A DNA stretch of 50,664 bases from JANRKB01 sp033763695 (lineage in GTDB: Bacteria > Planctomycetota > Phycisphaerae > Phycisphaerales > UBA1924), in NCBI GenBank assembly GCA_033763695.1, contig JANRKB010000042.1:1-50664 (forward strand), in the 5' to 3' direction. Shown one piece after another: positions 32,322 through 40,721 of the stretch; position 1 is the first letter of the stretch; each line of letters opens with the position of its first letter. The notes beneath the pieces were generated by a model. That model made no database searches, was not told the origin of the DNA, and was given only the letters and a program-made list of their open reading frames with translations. The position numbers and the translations under genes were made by a program.

Positions 32322-33698
32322 ATGCCGGTGGTGGACACGATCGTTGCGCAGGCCAGTCCGCCCGGGCGGAGCGCGGCGGCGTTGGTGCGTCTGAGTGGTC
32401 CGGCGACGCGAGATGTGCTGGAGCGTGTCGGGGCGTGTGAGCCGCAGGCGTTTGTGCGCGGGTGTCGGCGGGCGCGCGTTCGATTGACGGCGGAAGACGC
32501 CAGCCAGCCGCCGCTGGTGTTGCCGGTGTTGCTGATGACGTTCGTCGCGCCGGCGTCGTACACCGGCGAGGACGCGGCGGAACTGCTCGTGCCGGGCAAT
32601 CCGGATGTCGTGCGGCGTGTGATTGAGGCTCTGACCGCGCAGTCGGGCGTGCGCGTTGCGGGGCCGGGGGAGTTCTCGGCGCGGGCGTATCTCGCAGGCA
32701 AGTTGAGCCTTGAGCAGGCCGAGGGCGTCGCGGCCACCATCGCGGCACGCTCGCGCGAGGAGTTTGATGCGGCCCGCGACCTCTTGAGCGGCGCACGCGG
32801 CGCGCACTACGCAATGCTCGCCGATCGCCTGGCAACGCTGCTTGCGCTCACGGAAGCAGGGATCGACTTCACCGATCAGGAAGACGTTGTCGCGATTGCG
32901 CCGCGCGACCTGGCGCAGGGAATCGATGGCTTGATTGCTGCGATCGCAGCGGAAATCGGCGGGCCGGCGGCAGAAGAGGCAAAGGACGCGATGCCGCAGG
33001 TCGTGCTGGCGGGCGCGCCGAACGCGGGCAAGTCGACGCTGTTCAATGCGCTGCTGGGCCGCACGCGTGCCGTGGTGTCGGACGAGGCCGGGACGACGCG
33101 CGACGTGCTGGCAGAGACGCTGACGCTGGACTCGGGCACGGCGGTGGGACACAGTGTGAGCCTGTGCGACTTGGCAGGCATTGACGCGGGGTTGGCGGTG
33201 AGCAAGCTGGACGCTCGGGCGCGTGGGCTGGCGGCGGCGGAGATCGCGCGTGCCGATGTGGTGATTCACTGTGATCCGACCGGGGCCTTTGTGCCTCTGG
33301 GTGTGCGCGATGGAGCCCATGTCATCCGCGTCCGCACCAAGGGTGATTTGGCGCGCGGCAGCACACCTGCGCGCGACGCGATCGAGGTGTGCGCACTGGA
33401 CGGCTGGGGGTTGAACACGCTGCGGCGTGCGATCGCGGACGGTGCGTGGGGCGCGAGTCCCGCGGGCGGGACGTTCGTCGTGCCGCGCCATCGCCTTGCG
33501 CTCCGGCGGGCGTGCGACGCGCTGGAGTCAGCACGCGAGGCGATCGGCGAGCAACGAGAAGCGCATGGGCTGAGTAATCCGGAGACGGTGGCGAGCGGGC
33601 TGCGGATCGCGCTGGACGCGCTGGAGGAACTGGCGGGGCGCATCACGCCCGACGACGTGCTGGGGCGCGTGTTCGCGACGTTCTGCGTGGGCAAGTGA
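32322..33698 (+). CDS. mnmE: tRNA modification GTPase MnmE (TrmE)
   Basis: With MnmG, modifies the wobble uridine of certain tRNAs. The 458-residue protein has the formyl-THF-binding N-domain (TIVAQASPPGRSAAALVRLSG; PGNPDVVRRVIEA; GEFSARAYLAGKLSLEQAEG), the G domain with G1 GAPNAGKSTLFNALLG, G2 GTTRD and G3 DLAG, and the invariant C-terminal FCVGK. The G4 position reads TKGD, where NKxD is usual. ATG 32322 is the start because MPVVDTIVAQAS fits the family and a TACGAT element lies just upstream. No mnmG is adjacent. Confidence 0.95.
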   Translation: MPVVDTIVAQASPPGRSAAALVRLSGPATRDVLERVGACEPQAFVRGCRRARVRLTAEDASQPPLVLPVLLMTFVAPASYTGEDAAELLVPGNPDVVRRVIEALTAQSGVRVAGPGEFSARAYLAGKLSLEQAEGVAATIAARSREEFDAARDLLSGARGAHYAMLADRLATLLALTEAGIDFTDQEDVVAIAPRDLAQGIDGLIAAIAAEIGGPAAEEAKDAMPQVVLAGAPNAGKSTLFNALLGRTRAVVSDEAGTTRDVLAETLTLDSGTAVGHSVSLCDLAGIDAGLAVSKLDARARGLAAAEIARADVVIHCDPTGAFVPLGVRDGAHVIRVRTKGDLARGSTPARDAIEVCALDGWGLNTLRRAIADGAWGASPAGGTFVVPRHRLALRRACDALESAREAIGEQREAHGLSNPETVASGLRIALDALEELAGRITPDDVLGRVFATFCVGK

Positions 33699-33773
33699 GC
33701 GTTCACTCACCAGAAACCCGGGAGTTTCCGCGGATCTTGCTGGACCCGAACAGACTCTGACGCTGTCGACGCG

Positions 33774-33779
33774 TACAGT
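33774..33779 (+). promoter_or_regulatory. -10-like hexamer TACAGT before clpS
   Basis: TACAGT ends 5 bases before ATG 33785. Confidence 0.5.
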
Positions 33780-33784
33780 TGTGC

Positions 33785-34102
33785 ATGGACGAGAACAGAG
33801 CAATGAACACGGCGACGAGCACGGCAACCGTGGAGCGGCCCGCGCCGGTCCGCCCGCCGCTGGATCGCCTGCCGCTCTTCAAGGTTCTGCTGCACAACGA
33901 CGACGTGAACTCGATTGATCACGTTGTGGACAGCGTGGTGGAACTGACGCCGCTGAGCCAGCAGGAAGCGACCCTTGCAGCGCTTGAGGCCGATAAATCC
34001 GGGCTGGCGTTGCTGATGACGACCCATAAGGAACGGGCGGAGCTGTACCAAGAGCAGCTCACGTCCAAGTCTCTGACGGTCACGATCGAGCCCGAGAAGT
34101 AA
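33785..34102 (+). CDS. clpS: ClpS, adaptor of the ClpA(C)P protease
   Basis: Delivers N-degron substrates to ClpAP in the cytoplasm. The 105-residue protein has the ClpS core: FKVLLHNDDVNSIDHVVDSV, followed by ATLAALEADKSGLALLMTTHKERAE in two parts, and the final beta strand SLTVTIEPEK. The Asn-Asp-Asp of HNDD binds the substrate amino terminus. A 25-residue flexible Thr/Pro-rich N-terminus precedes the fold. ATG 33785 is preferred (TACAGT five bases upstream); ATG 33803 is an alternative. No clpA lies next to it. Confidence 0.95.
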   Translation: MDENRAMNTATSTATVERPAPVRPPLDRLPLFKVLLHNDDVNSIDHVVDSVVELTPLSQQEATLAALEADKSGLALLMTTHKERAELYQEQLTSKSLTVTIEPEK

Positions 34103-34386
34103 AGCCGCTTTGGAGGCGTGCTGGCTGGCTTGCCGCGATGTTTTTCGCGGAGCTGCGGCTGTCTGACGCGCTGGCGGGATTACGTTCCGCGCGGCGTCAA
34201 GGGCGGGAGCGCTGAAAAACTGTTTCGTCCGTCGCGCGATTGATGCGTTCGCGCGACGCGATGCGATGCATGCACAGCGCACGCCAAAGCGCGGGTTGCG
34301 GGCATCACGCTTCAATCGCGGCCATGCGCGGCCGATTCATCTCTCACGCCACCCGCATCGCTGAGTATGTGCGAGCGTGTGGCGGA
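34103..34386. other. Intergenic region with two hairpins, no gene seen
   Basis: About 285 bases between clpS and the GspE-like gene. A small stem CCGCGA/TCGCGG (34133-34150) and a stronger 10-base perfect inverted repeat (34230-34258) are present. A purine-rich AAGGAGAGGG just before 34400 is the ribosome-binding site of the next gene. I see no gene. Confidence 0.5.
34230..34258. repeat. Perfect 10-base inverted repeat
   Basis: CGTCGCGCGA (34230-34239) and TCGCGCGACG (34249-34258) with a 9-base loop. There is no T-run, so it is as likely an operator as a terminator. Confidence 0.6.
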
Positions 34387-34399
34387 AGGAGAGGGAATC

Positions 34400-34864
34400 A
34401 TGGTGCTTCGCCTGGGAGATCTCTTGGTTCGCAACGGCGTGCTGACCGACGAGCAGCGCGATCAGATCCTTGAACAGCAGCGCGAGATCGGCCGCCCGTT
34501 CGGCGAGCTGGCGGAGCGACTGTTCGGCGTCAGCCCGCACGACATTGAGCAGGCGTGGGCGGAGCAGTACGCGTCGTTGTCGCCGCCGGTGGATCCGCGG
34601 CGCTATCGCCCGAGCGAGGAGATCTTGGCGAGCATCAATCGTCGCCAGGCGTGGCAGTTTGAGGTCTTGCCGCTGAAGCGTGACGGCGAGGAACTGCTGC
34701 TGTGCACGACGCAGGAGAATCTGCCGCGTGCGATGAAGTTCGCCGGATGGCGACTGGGTGAGGCGGTGTCGTTCGTGCTGGCCAGCCCTAAGGCGCTGGG
34801 CGAAGCGCTGGAACGCCACTATCCGATGGGCGGCATGACCGCGGCGATGGTGGGGGCGCAGTAG
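34400..34864 (+). CDS. Stand-alone type II secretion GspE N-terminal (MshEN-like) domain protein
   Basis: A 154-residue protein consisting only of the N-domain normally found before the ATPase of GspE/PilB: LRLGDLLVRNGVLTDEQRDQILEQQ, then FGELAERLFGVSPHDIEQAWAEQYA. Some MshEN relatives bind cyclic di-GMP. The second half (EVLPLKRDGEELLLCTTQEN, FVLASPKALGEALERHYP) matches the next strand-rich part of the same region. There is no Walker motif, so it cannot be the ATPase. ATG 34400 has a clear ribosome-binding site AAGGAGAGGG. Partner and role unknown; flanked by two perfect inverted repeats. Confidence 0.8.
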   Translation: MVLRLGDLLVRNGVLTDEQRDQILEQQREIGRPFGELAERLFGVSPHDIEQAWAEQYASLSPPVDPRRYRPSEEILASINRRQAWQFEVLPLKRDGEELLLCTTQENLPRAMKFAGWRLGEAVSFVLASPKALGEALERHYPMGGMTAAMVGAQ

Positions 34865-34946
34865 GAGCGGGTCGCGTCGTGCCGAGAGACGCCGATGGTG
34901 GCGTGAACGCGTGCTGCGCGATGCGACGTGCGATCGGGCGACGCGG

Positions 34947-34978
34947 CACTGATGTCCTCGCAGACTCGGACATCAGTG
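34947..34978. repeat. Perfect 11-base inverted repeat between convergent genes
   Basis: CACTGATGTCC (34947-34957) and GGACATCAGTG (34968-34978) with a 10-base loop. It lies between the convergent GspE-like gene and topA. It could terminate transcription from either side, though no T-run follows. Confidence 0.65.
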
Positions 34979-35051
34979 GCACGAGAGATGCGACTGTCTG
35001 TGGAGACGCGCGGTCCGCAAATCTGCGGTGAGTCGGTCTCTCACGGGCGTC

Positions 35052-37904
35052 TTACACCCCAAGCTCATCCGCCACGGCCTCAAGCGTGTCCGCGGCGGGG
35101 CCTGCCGCGCCATCGCCACCCGGCGCGTCGAGGCCCGCGAGGCGATTGACGTCGGGTGCGTCGGCCAGCGGCTTGCCCTTGGCGTCGGTCAGCGGCTTGC
35201 CGCTCATCGTCTTGATGATCGGCACGGGGTTGGCCTTCTCGTGGTTGAGCAGTTGCAGTTCGAGGGCCTTGCGCTGGTCCTCGGGCAGGTCGTTCCACTT
35301 GCCGCGGCCGCGACACTTGGGGAAGCGTGAGCACCCGAGCCACGGCCCGCGCACGCCGCCGCGCAGGTTCATCGGGGCTTCGCACGTCGGACACGGCAGA
35401 TCGGTGAGCACGGGCTTGGTGCTGGGCGCGACGACCTTGCCCTTCTTGTCGACGTTGAGGATGCCGTCGCAGGGGGCGGTCTTGTCGCCGTAGCGCGAGC
35501 AGCCGAGGAAGACGCCGAAGCGGCCGGTGCGCTTGGTCATCGCGCTGCCGCACTTGGGGCATGCGACGTCAACGGTCTCGACGGCGGGGCGCGGCTTGCC
35601 GTCCTTGTCGACGGGGCTGGCGTACTTGCACTCGGGATAGGTCGAGCACGAGAGGAACTTGCCGTTCTTGCCGAACTTGTAGACGGTGGGGCTGTTGCAC
35701 GTCGGGCACGGGTACGGCGCGGGGGTGCTCTCGGCCTTGGCGTGCACCAGCGTGGCCTCGGCCTCGGCGAGCGCCTTGGTGAACGGGCCGTAGAACTTGT
35801 GGAGCATGTCGATCCAGTCGAGGTGATCTTCCTCGATCTTGTCGAGCTTGTTCTCCATCTCGCGGGTGTAGCCCAGATCCATGATGTCCGGGATCGCTTC
35901 GATGAGCTTGTCGGTGACGACTTCGCCCAGGTCCGTCGCGTAGAAGCGGCGTTCGCGCTGCTCGACGTACTTGCGATCCTGGATCACGCTGATGATCGAC
36001 GCGTAGGTCGACGGGCGGCCGATGCCCTCGCTCTCCAGCACCTTGATCAGGCCCGCTTCGGTGTAGCGCGGCGGGGGGCTGGTGAACTTCTGCGTGGGGC
36101 GCAGGGAGATCGGCGCGACGGGCTGCTTTTCCGTGAGCGCGGGGAGTGTTTGCTCTTCGCCGCCCTTGGGGATGCCGGCGACTTTGTAGAAGCCGTCGAA
36201 GACCAGCACGCGACCGGTGGCGCGGAAGAGCACGCTCTTGTCGCTGCCGCCGCGGAGCAGCACGGCGGTGGAGTCCCACTGCGCGGGCGTCATCTGGCAG
36301 GCGACGAAGCGCTCCCAGATGAGCGAGTAGAGACGGAACTGATCTTCATTGAGGGCGCGGCGGACCTTTGCCGGCGGATAGTTCAGGCTCGTCGGGCGGA
36401 TTGCCTCGTGCGCTTCCTGCGCGTCCTTGTTGCTGCTGGTGAAGAAGTTGGGCTTCTCGGGCAGGTACTTGTCGCCAAACTCGCGCTGGATGTAGGAGCG
36501 CGCCATGTCGAGCGCGTCCTTCGACAGGTGCGTCGAGTCAGTACGCATGTAGGTGATGAGACCAACCGGGCCTTCGCCGGGGATGTCCACACCTTCGTAG
36601 AGCGACTGCGCGGTGCGCATCGTGCGCTGGGCGCCAAACCCCAGACGGCTCGACGCGGCTTGCTGAAGCGTCGAGGTGATGAACGGCGCGGTAGGGCGGC
36701 TGCTGACGCGCTTGGTCTCGATCGACTCAACGCTGTAGGTTGGGCCAGCGTCGACGGTGCCGGTGATGCGCCGGACGAACTTGGCAGGGCCGCGGGCTTC
36801 GGGGTCCTCACGCAGCGCGGTCTTGATGTCCTTCAGGCCGGCCTTGGTGGCGATGGCGCGGGCGAGGGCTTCGAGTTCATCGCCGGTCTTGCCGGTGATC
36901 TCGGGCTTCTTGCCGCCGACTTCGACGAGTTCGGCGCTGAACCCGCCGTGCTCGTTGATCCACTGCGCGATCGCCTTCTGCGTCGGCGGCAGTCCCTTCT
37001 CGTCCTTGCTGGCGAGGAACTTCTCAAGCTGCGGCACAAGCCCGGCGGCCTTGGCGAGATCCGCCGTGAACGAGCCTTCGATCTCCCAGTATTCATCGGG
37101 GACAAAGGCGCGGATCTCACGCTCGCGTTCGACAACGAGGCGGACGGCGACGCTCTGCACGCGCCCGGCGCTGAGGCCGCGGGCGACCTTCTTCCACAGC
37201 AGCGGCGAGACCTGATAGCCCACGATGCGATCGAGGATGCGCCGCGCCTGCTGGGCGTTGACGCGATCTTCGTCGATCGGGTGCGGATTGGTAAACGCGC
37301 GCTCGATCTCCGCCTGGGTGATGGCGGCGAACATGACGCGCTTGGCGTCCTTGCTGGCGATGCCCAGTTCCTGCGCGAGGTGCCACGCGATGGCTTCGCC
37401 TTCGCGATCCAAGTCGGTTGCAAACCAGACCGTGCCGCCGGTGCTCATCGCGTCTTTGCTGGCCCGCTTGAGATCAGACATGATCTTCTCGCGGTCCTCG
37501 CTGACGACGTACGTCGGCTTGAAGTCGTGCTTGAGGTCGACGCCGGGCACGGGGCTCTTGACGCCCTTGGGGTTGCGGCTGGGCAGGTCGCGGATGTGGC
37601 CGATGCTGGCCATCACGACGTACTTGCCGCCGAGGTACTTGTTGATCGTCTTGGCCTTGCTGGGCGACTCGACGATGACCAGGTCTTTGCCCTTGGCCGC
37701 GCCCGCGGTGTAGGACTGCATCTTGCCGCGGCCTGCGCTGCGACCGCCGGAGCGACCACCCGCGCGACCGGTCTTGGCGGTGGCGGTGCGGCCCGCGGCT
37801 GGTGCTGCTTCGCCACCGTCACCGGTGGCGTCGAACGGAGCGTCGGCATCGCCCTTGGGTGTGCGGGAGGCGGGCTTGGCGTTGGAAGTGGGGCGTTTGG
37901 CCAT
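35052..37904 (-). CDS. topA: DNA topoisomerase I (type IA)
   Basis: Relaxes negative supercoils. The 950-residue protein begins with a 60-residue Gly/Ala/Arg-rich low-complexity extension (MAKRPTSNAKPASRTPKGDA...), then the Toprim domain (DLVIVESPSKAKTINKYLG; WFATDLDREGEAIAWHLAQE), the gate domain with the catalytic Tyr in GLITYMRTDSTHLS, and three C-terminal zinc ribbons (CPTC...CSTYPECKYA; CPKC...CSRYGDKTAPC; CPTC...CSRFPKCRG). The tail is Ala/Gly-rich. ATG 37904 is used; an upstream in-frame reading to 38177 would run through the control region of the divergent gene at 38147. Confidence 0.97.
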   Translation of the reverse strand: MAKRPTSNAKPASRTPKGDADAPFDATGDGGEAAPAAGRTATAKTGRAGGRSGGRSAGRGKMQSYTAGAAKGKDLVIVESPSKAKTINKYLGGKYVVMASIGHIRDLPSRNPKGVKSPVPGVDLKHDFKPTYVVSEDREKIMSDLKRASKDAMSTGGTVWFATDLDREGEAIAWHLAQELGIASKDAKRVMFAAITQAEIERAFTNPHPIDEDRVNAQQARRILDRIVGYQVSPLLWKKVARGLSAGRVQSVAVRLVVEREREIRAFVPDEYWEIEGSFTADLAKAAGLVPQLEKFLASKDEKGLPPTQKAIAQWINEHGGFSAELVEVGGKKPEITGKTGDELEALARAIATKAGLKDIKTALREDPEARGPAKFVRRITGTVDAGPTYSVESIETKRVSSRPTAPFITSTLQQAASSRLGFGAQRTMRTAQSLYEGVDIPGEGPVGLITYMRTDSTHLSKDALDMARSYIQREFGDKYLPEKPNFFTSSNKDAQEAHEAIRPTSLNYPPAKVRRALNEDQFRLYSLIWERFVACQMTPAQWDSTAVLLRGGSDKSVLFRATGRVLVFDGFYKVAGIPKGGEEQTLPALTEKQPVAPISLRPTQKFTSPPPRYTEAGLIKVLESEGIGRPSTYASIISVIQDRKYVEQRERRFYATDLGEVVTDKLIEAIPDIMDLGYTREMENKLDKIEEDHLDWIDMLHKFYGPFTKALAEAEATLVHAKAESTPAPYPCPTCNSPTVYKFGKNGKFLSCSTYPECKYASPVDKDGKPRPAVETVDVACPKCGSAMTKRTGRFGVFLGCSRYGDKTAPCDGILNVDKKGKVVAPSTKPVLTDLPCPTCEAPMNLRGGVRGPWLGCSRFPKCRGRGKWNDLPEDQRKALELQLLNHEKANPVPIIKTMSGKPLTDAKGKPLADAPDVNRLAGLDAPGGDGAAGPAADTLEAVADELGV

Positions 37905-38131
37905 CGGCCGACGTGCTCGTTTCTGATCTCTCGAAAGGATGCGAGGCGGAACGCAGAGGCCCGCAACCGGGGCAATCCTGGGATGCGGGGGGCGGGGATC
38001 TCGGTGCAAACCATCGGCCATCGCGGGCCGTCGGCGTGGGCTAGGAAAGACGATTGCGGGCGTCTTGTCAAGCGGTTTGGTGGATATTTGGGTGGAAGGA
38101 ACGTCAGAACGGCAGGGTCGGGCCGAACTCG

Positions 38132-38137
38132 TACACT
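38132..38137 (+). promoter_or_regulatory. -10-like hexamer TACACT before the gene at 38147
   Basis: TACACT ends 9 bases before ATG 38147. Confidence 0.45.
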
Positions 38138-38146
38138 CGCGCGACG

Positions 38147-38830
38147 ATGACTTCCCAGTGGTCCCAATCACTCGCATTCGTTGCCGTGCTGCTCTTCATC
38201 GTCGGCCTGCTCACGTTTGCGATCTTCATGATCGTGAAGCGCCGGCGTGCACTGAACGCCGCGCTCGATGATGTCATCACGCTGGGGTTTGCGATTGAGA
38301 CCAAGCCGACGCGCGAGCTGAAGGAGGCTGCGTTCGCCGCGCTCGGCGCGCCCAAGACGCTGCGGCATGGCGCGGGCAAGATCGAATGGGTGGGGGCGGC
38401 GGAGATCGATGGGCGGCGCGTCACGCTCGCGAGCCACGCGTACATGATCCACACCGGACACTCAACCACCGTCATTCGGCATGTGTGTGTCGGTGTCGCG
38501 GCGGACGTGCGACTCGACCCGGGCGTGATCAAGCCGCGGAATGCGCTGCGGCGGTGGTTTGTGGAGCGACTCGGGATGCGGGTGCGTTCGGAGCGCTGGC
38601 GGCGCGAGGTCGCGCTGCGGTATCTCTGTGACGAAGTGAAGCAGCCGATGTTGGCGCACGCGTTTGAGGCAGATGCCGCGCAGGACCTGCTCGCGGGGCT
38701 GAGCAAGCCGACGTTCGTGTGCGTGGGGCCGGGCGTGGTATCGGTGCTTCGGCAGGGTGAGGCTCAGCCGCAGGTGATCCGCGAACTGCTCGCGGCGGCG
38801 GGCGGATTTGCGGGCGTGCTCGCGGCGTGA
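38147..38830 (+). CDS. Unknown membrane-anchored protein
   Basis: A 227-residue protein with one strong N-terminal helix (about residues 8-30, SLAFVAVLLFIVGLLTFAIF) followed by a Lys/Arg stop-transfer sequence and a soluble cytoplasmic domain of about 190 residues. I recognise no family. The beta-rich part (TLASHAYMIHTGHSTTVIRH; PTFVCVGPGVVSVLRQG) contains no catalytic motif. It is transcribed towards nuoG, about 100 bases upstream, and divergent from topA. nuoG has its own promoter-like hexamer, so a functional link to it is weak. Confidence 0.75.
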   Translation: MTSQWSQSLAFVAVLLFIVGLLTFAIFMIVKRRRALNAALDDVITLGFAIETKPTRELKEAAFAALGAPKTLRHGAGKIEWVGAAEIDGRRVTLASHAYMIHTGHSTTVIRHVCVGVAADVRLDPGVIKPRNALRRWFVERLGMRVRSERWRREVALRYLCDEVKQPMLAHAFEADAAQDLLAGLSKPTFVCVGPGVVSVLRQGEAQPQVIRELLAAAGGFAGVLAA

Positions 38831-38919
38831 ACCGGTCGCGAGAGGCGGGCGTGACGCGGTTGTTCGGCGCGGCGTGATGTTCGCGTGCCGCCGTCCTCCC
38901 AAGGCCCCCTCCACGCCGC

Positions 38920-38925
38920 TATCAT
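38920..38925 (+). promoter_or_regulatory. -10-like hexamer TATCAT before nuoG
   Basis: TATCAT ends 8 bases before ATG 38934. Confidence 0.5.
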
Positions 38926-38933
38926 CGCGTCGT

Positions 38934-40706
38934 ATGCCCACGATCACGGTCAACGGAAAGGTCTGCGAGTTCACCCCGGGTCAGACGATCGTCCAGGCGG
39001 CCAATGCCGCCGGCGTCGAGATTCCGCAGTACTGCTACCACGACGGTCTGTCGATCGTGGCGAGCTGCCGCATCTGCTTGGCAGAGATCTGGGCCCCCGA
39101 CCCCAAGACCGGGCAAATTGTGCCGCAGATGGGCGGCAAGCTCCAGCCGACCTGCCAGACGCCAGCGACGGCGGGCATGGTGGTCTATGCCGACAGCCCC
39201 AAGGCCGTGGCGAACCAGAAGGCCGTGATGGAGTTCCTGCTCATCAACCACCCGCTGGATTGCCCGGTGTGCGATCAGTCGGGCGAGTGCTTCCTGCAGG
39301 ACTACTCCTATCAGTATGGCCGCGGCGTGTCGCGCTTCGAAGAGCAGAAGATCAAGAACCCCAAGAAGGACGTCGGCCCGCACGTCCTGCTCTACAGCGA
39401 TCGCTGCATCATGTGTACCCGCTGCGTGCGCTTCACGCGTGAAGTGACGGGCTCGGCCGAACTCACTGTCACGGGCCGCGGCAACAAGGAAGAGATCGAC
39501 GTCTTCCCCGGCGTGCCGCTCGACAACCCGCTCTCGGCCAACGTCATCGACCTGTGCCCCGTGGGCGCGCTGCTCGACAAGGACTTCCTCTTCGCCCAGC
39601 GCGTGTGGTTCCTCAAGAGCAGCCCCTCGATCGACGGCATCACCGCCAGCGGCGACAACATCCGCATCGAGCACAACCAGGGCAAGGTCTATCGCATCAA
39701 GCCGCGGACCAACCTGAGCGTCAACAAGTGGTGGATCAGTGACGAAGTGCGCTACGGCTGGAAGTTCGTGCACAGCGATGAACGTCTGCGCTCGCCGCTG
39801 CGTCGCCAGTTCGGCACGCTCATCGAGAGCGACTACACGCGTGCGTACGAGGACGCGGTGAAGGGCATGCGGGCCGCGACTGGCGGCGGCAAGCGCGTCG
39901 CGCTGCTCGTCAGTCCGATGCTGACCTGCGAAGAGGCGTACGTGCTCGTCAAAATGGCCCGCGAGGCCGACCCACGCGCGATCGTCGGCGTCGGCCCGGT
40001 GCCTACCAGCGGCAAGGATCAGACCTTCCCGCCAAGCGCCAAGCCCGAAGATAAGAACGCCTTCACGATCTATGCCGAGAAGTGCCCGAATCGCCGCGGC
40101 GTGACGCGAGTGCTTGAGGCGATCGTCGGCCAGGGCAACGTTCTCGACTTTGCCGGCTTCCTGCGTGCCCTCGGCCACGGCAGCGGTTCGAGCGATGTCG
40201 GCGCGGTGGTGCTGACGGGCAACTATCCCAGCAACTGGGTCACGTCTGAACTGACGGCGAGCATCGACGGCAAGTTCGTCGTGCTGATCGACACGCTCGC
40301 CTCGTCGTTGGTCGATGAGTGCGATGTGCTCATCCCCGGCGCGACGTGGGTCGAGAAGGCCGGCACCTTTGAGAACGCCCGCGGCATGCTGCAGGGCTTC
40401 GAGGCGGCGATCCCGGTGATCGAACTCGCCAAGAGCGAGGGCCAGATCGCGCTGGATCTGCTCGCGGAACTGACGAATCAGCCCGTCGAGCCGCGCGAGC
40501 CGGAGACGGTGATCGTGCAGTCGTCGCTGGGCCAGGTGGCGGCGGCGGTGCAGGTCGCGCCGGCCCGGGCGACGCCGTTCAACGCGGCACAGGTCCGCGG
40601 CGAGATGGCGAAGGCCAATGCCGCGCTCAACGTGTTCGTCACCGATGTGAAGATGCCCGAGGGCGAGACGGTTCGCCCGGTGGACATGCCGATCGTCGAG
40701 CTGTGA
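38934..40706 (+). CDS. nuoG: NADH-quinone oxidoreductase subunit G-like iron-sulfur protein
   Basis: Peripheral-arm subunit of respiratory complex I. The N-terminus has the [2Fe-2S] cysteines (PQYCYHDG; SCRICLAEI; TCQTP), then the His-Cys3 cluster site HPLDCPVCDQSGECFLQDYSY in outline, the [4Fe-4S] site CIMCTRCVRF and DLCPVGALLDKDF, and a shortened molybdopterin-oxidoreductase-like C-domain (GNYPSNWVTSELTASI; VLIPGATWVEKAGTFEN). At 590 residues it is much shorter than E. coli NuoG (about 900) and closer to compact forms. No other nuo gene lies within the window on either side. ATG 38934 follows a TATCAT element. Confidence 0.92.
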   Translation: MPTITVNGKVCEFTPGQTIVQAANAAGVEIPQYCYHDGLSIVASCRICLAEIWAPDPKTGQIVPQMGGKLQPTCQTPATAGMVVYADSPKAVANQKAVMEFLLINHPLDCPVCDQSGECFLQDYSYQYGRGVSRFEEQKIKNPKKDVGPHVLLYSDRCIMCTRCVRFTREVTGSAELTVTGRGNKEEIDVFPGVPLDNPLSANVIDLCPVGALLDKDFLFAQRVWFLKSSPSIDGITASGDNIRIEHNQGKVYRIKPRTNLSVNKWWISDEVRYGWKFVHSDERLRSPLRRQFGTLIESDYTRAYEDAVKGMRAATGGGKRVALLVSPMLTCEEAYVLVKMAREADPRAIVGVGPVPTSGKDQTFPPSAKPEDKNAFTIYAEKCPNRRGVTRVLEAIVGQGNVLDFAGFLRALGHGSGSSDVGAVVLTGNYPSNWVTSELTASIDGKFVVLIDTLASSLVDECDVLIPGATWVEKAGTFENARGMLQGFEAAIPVIELAKSEGQIALDLLAELTNQPVEPREPETVIVQSSLGQVAAAVQVAPARATPFNAAQVRGEMAKANAALNVFVTDVKMPEGETVRPVDMPIVEL

Positions 40707-40721
40707 TGCTGCGTTGACGAC

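Noticed and set aside
33713..33728. Terminator after mnmE (GAAAC...GTTTC)
   Set aside because: Only five-base arms around an almost palindromic CCGGGA centre and no T-run; too weak to call.
35742..38150. 802-codon forward open frame antisense to topA
   Set aside because: Composition is that of a codon-position shadow, and topA motifs are intact on the reverse strand.
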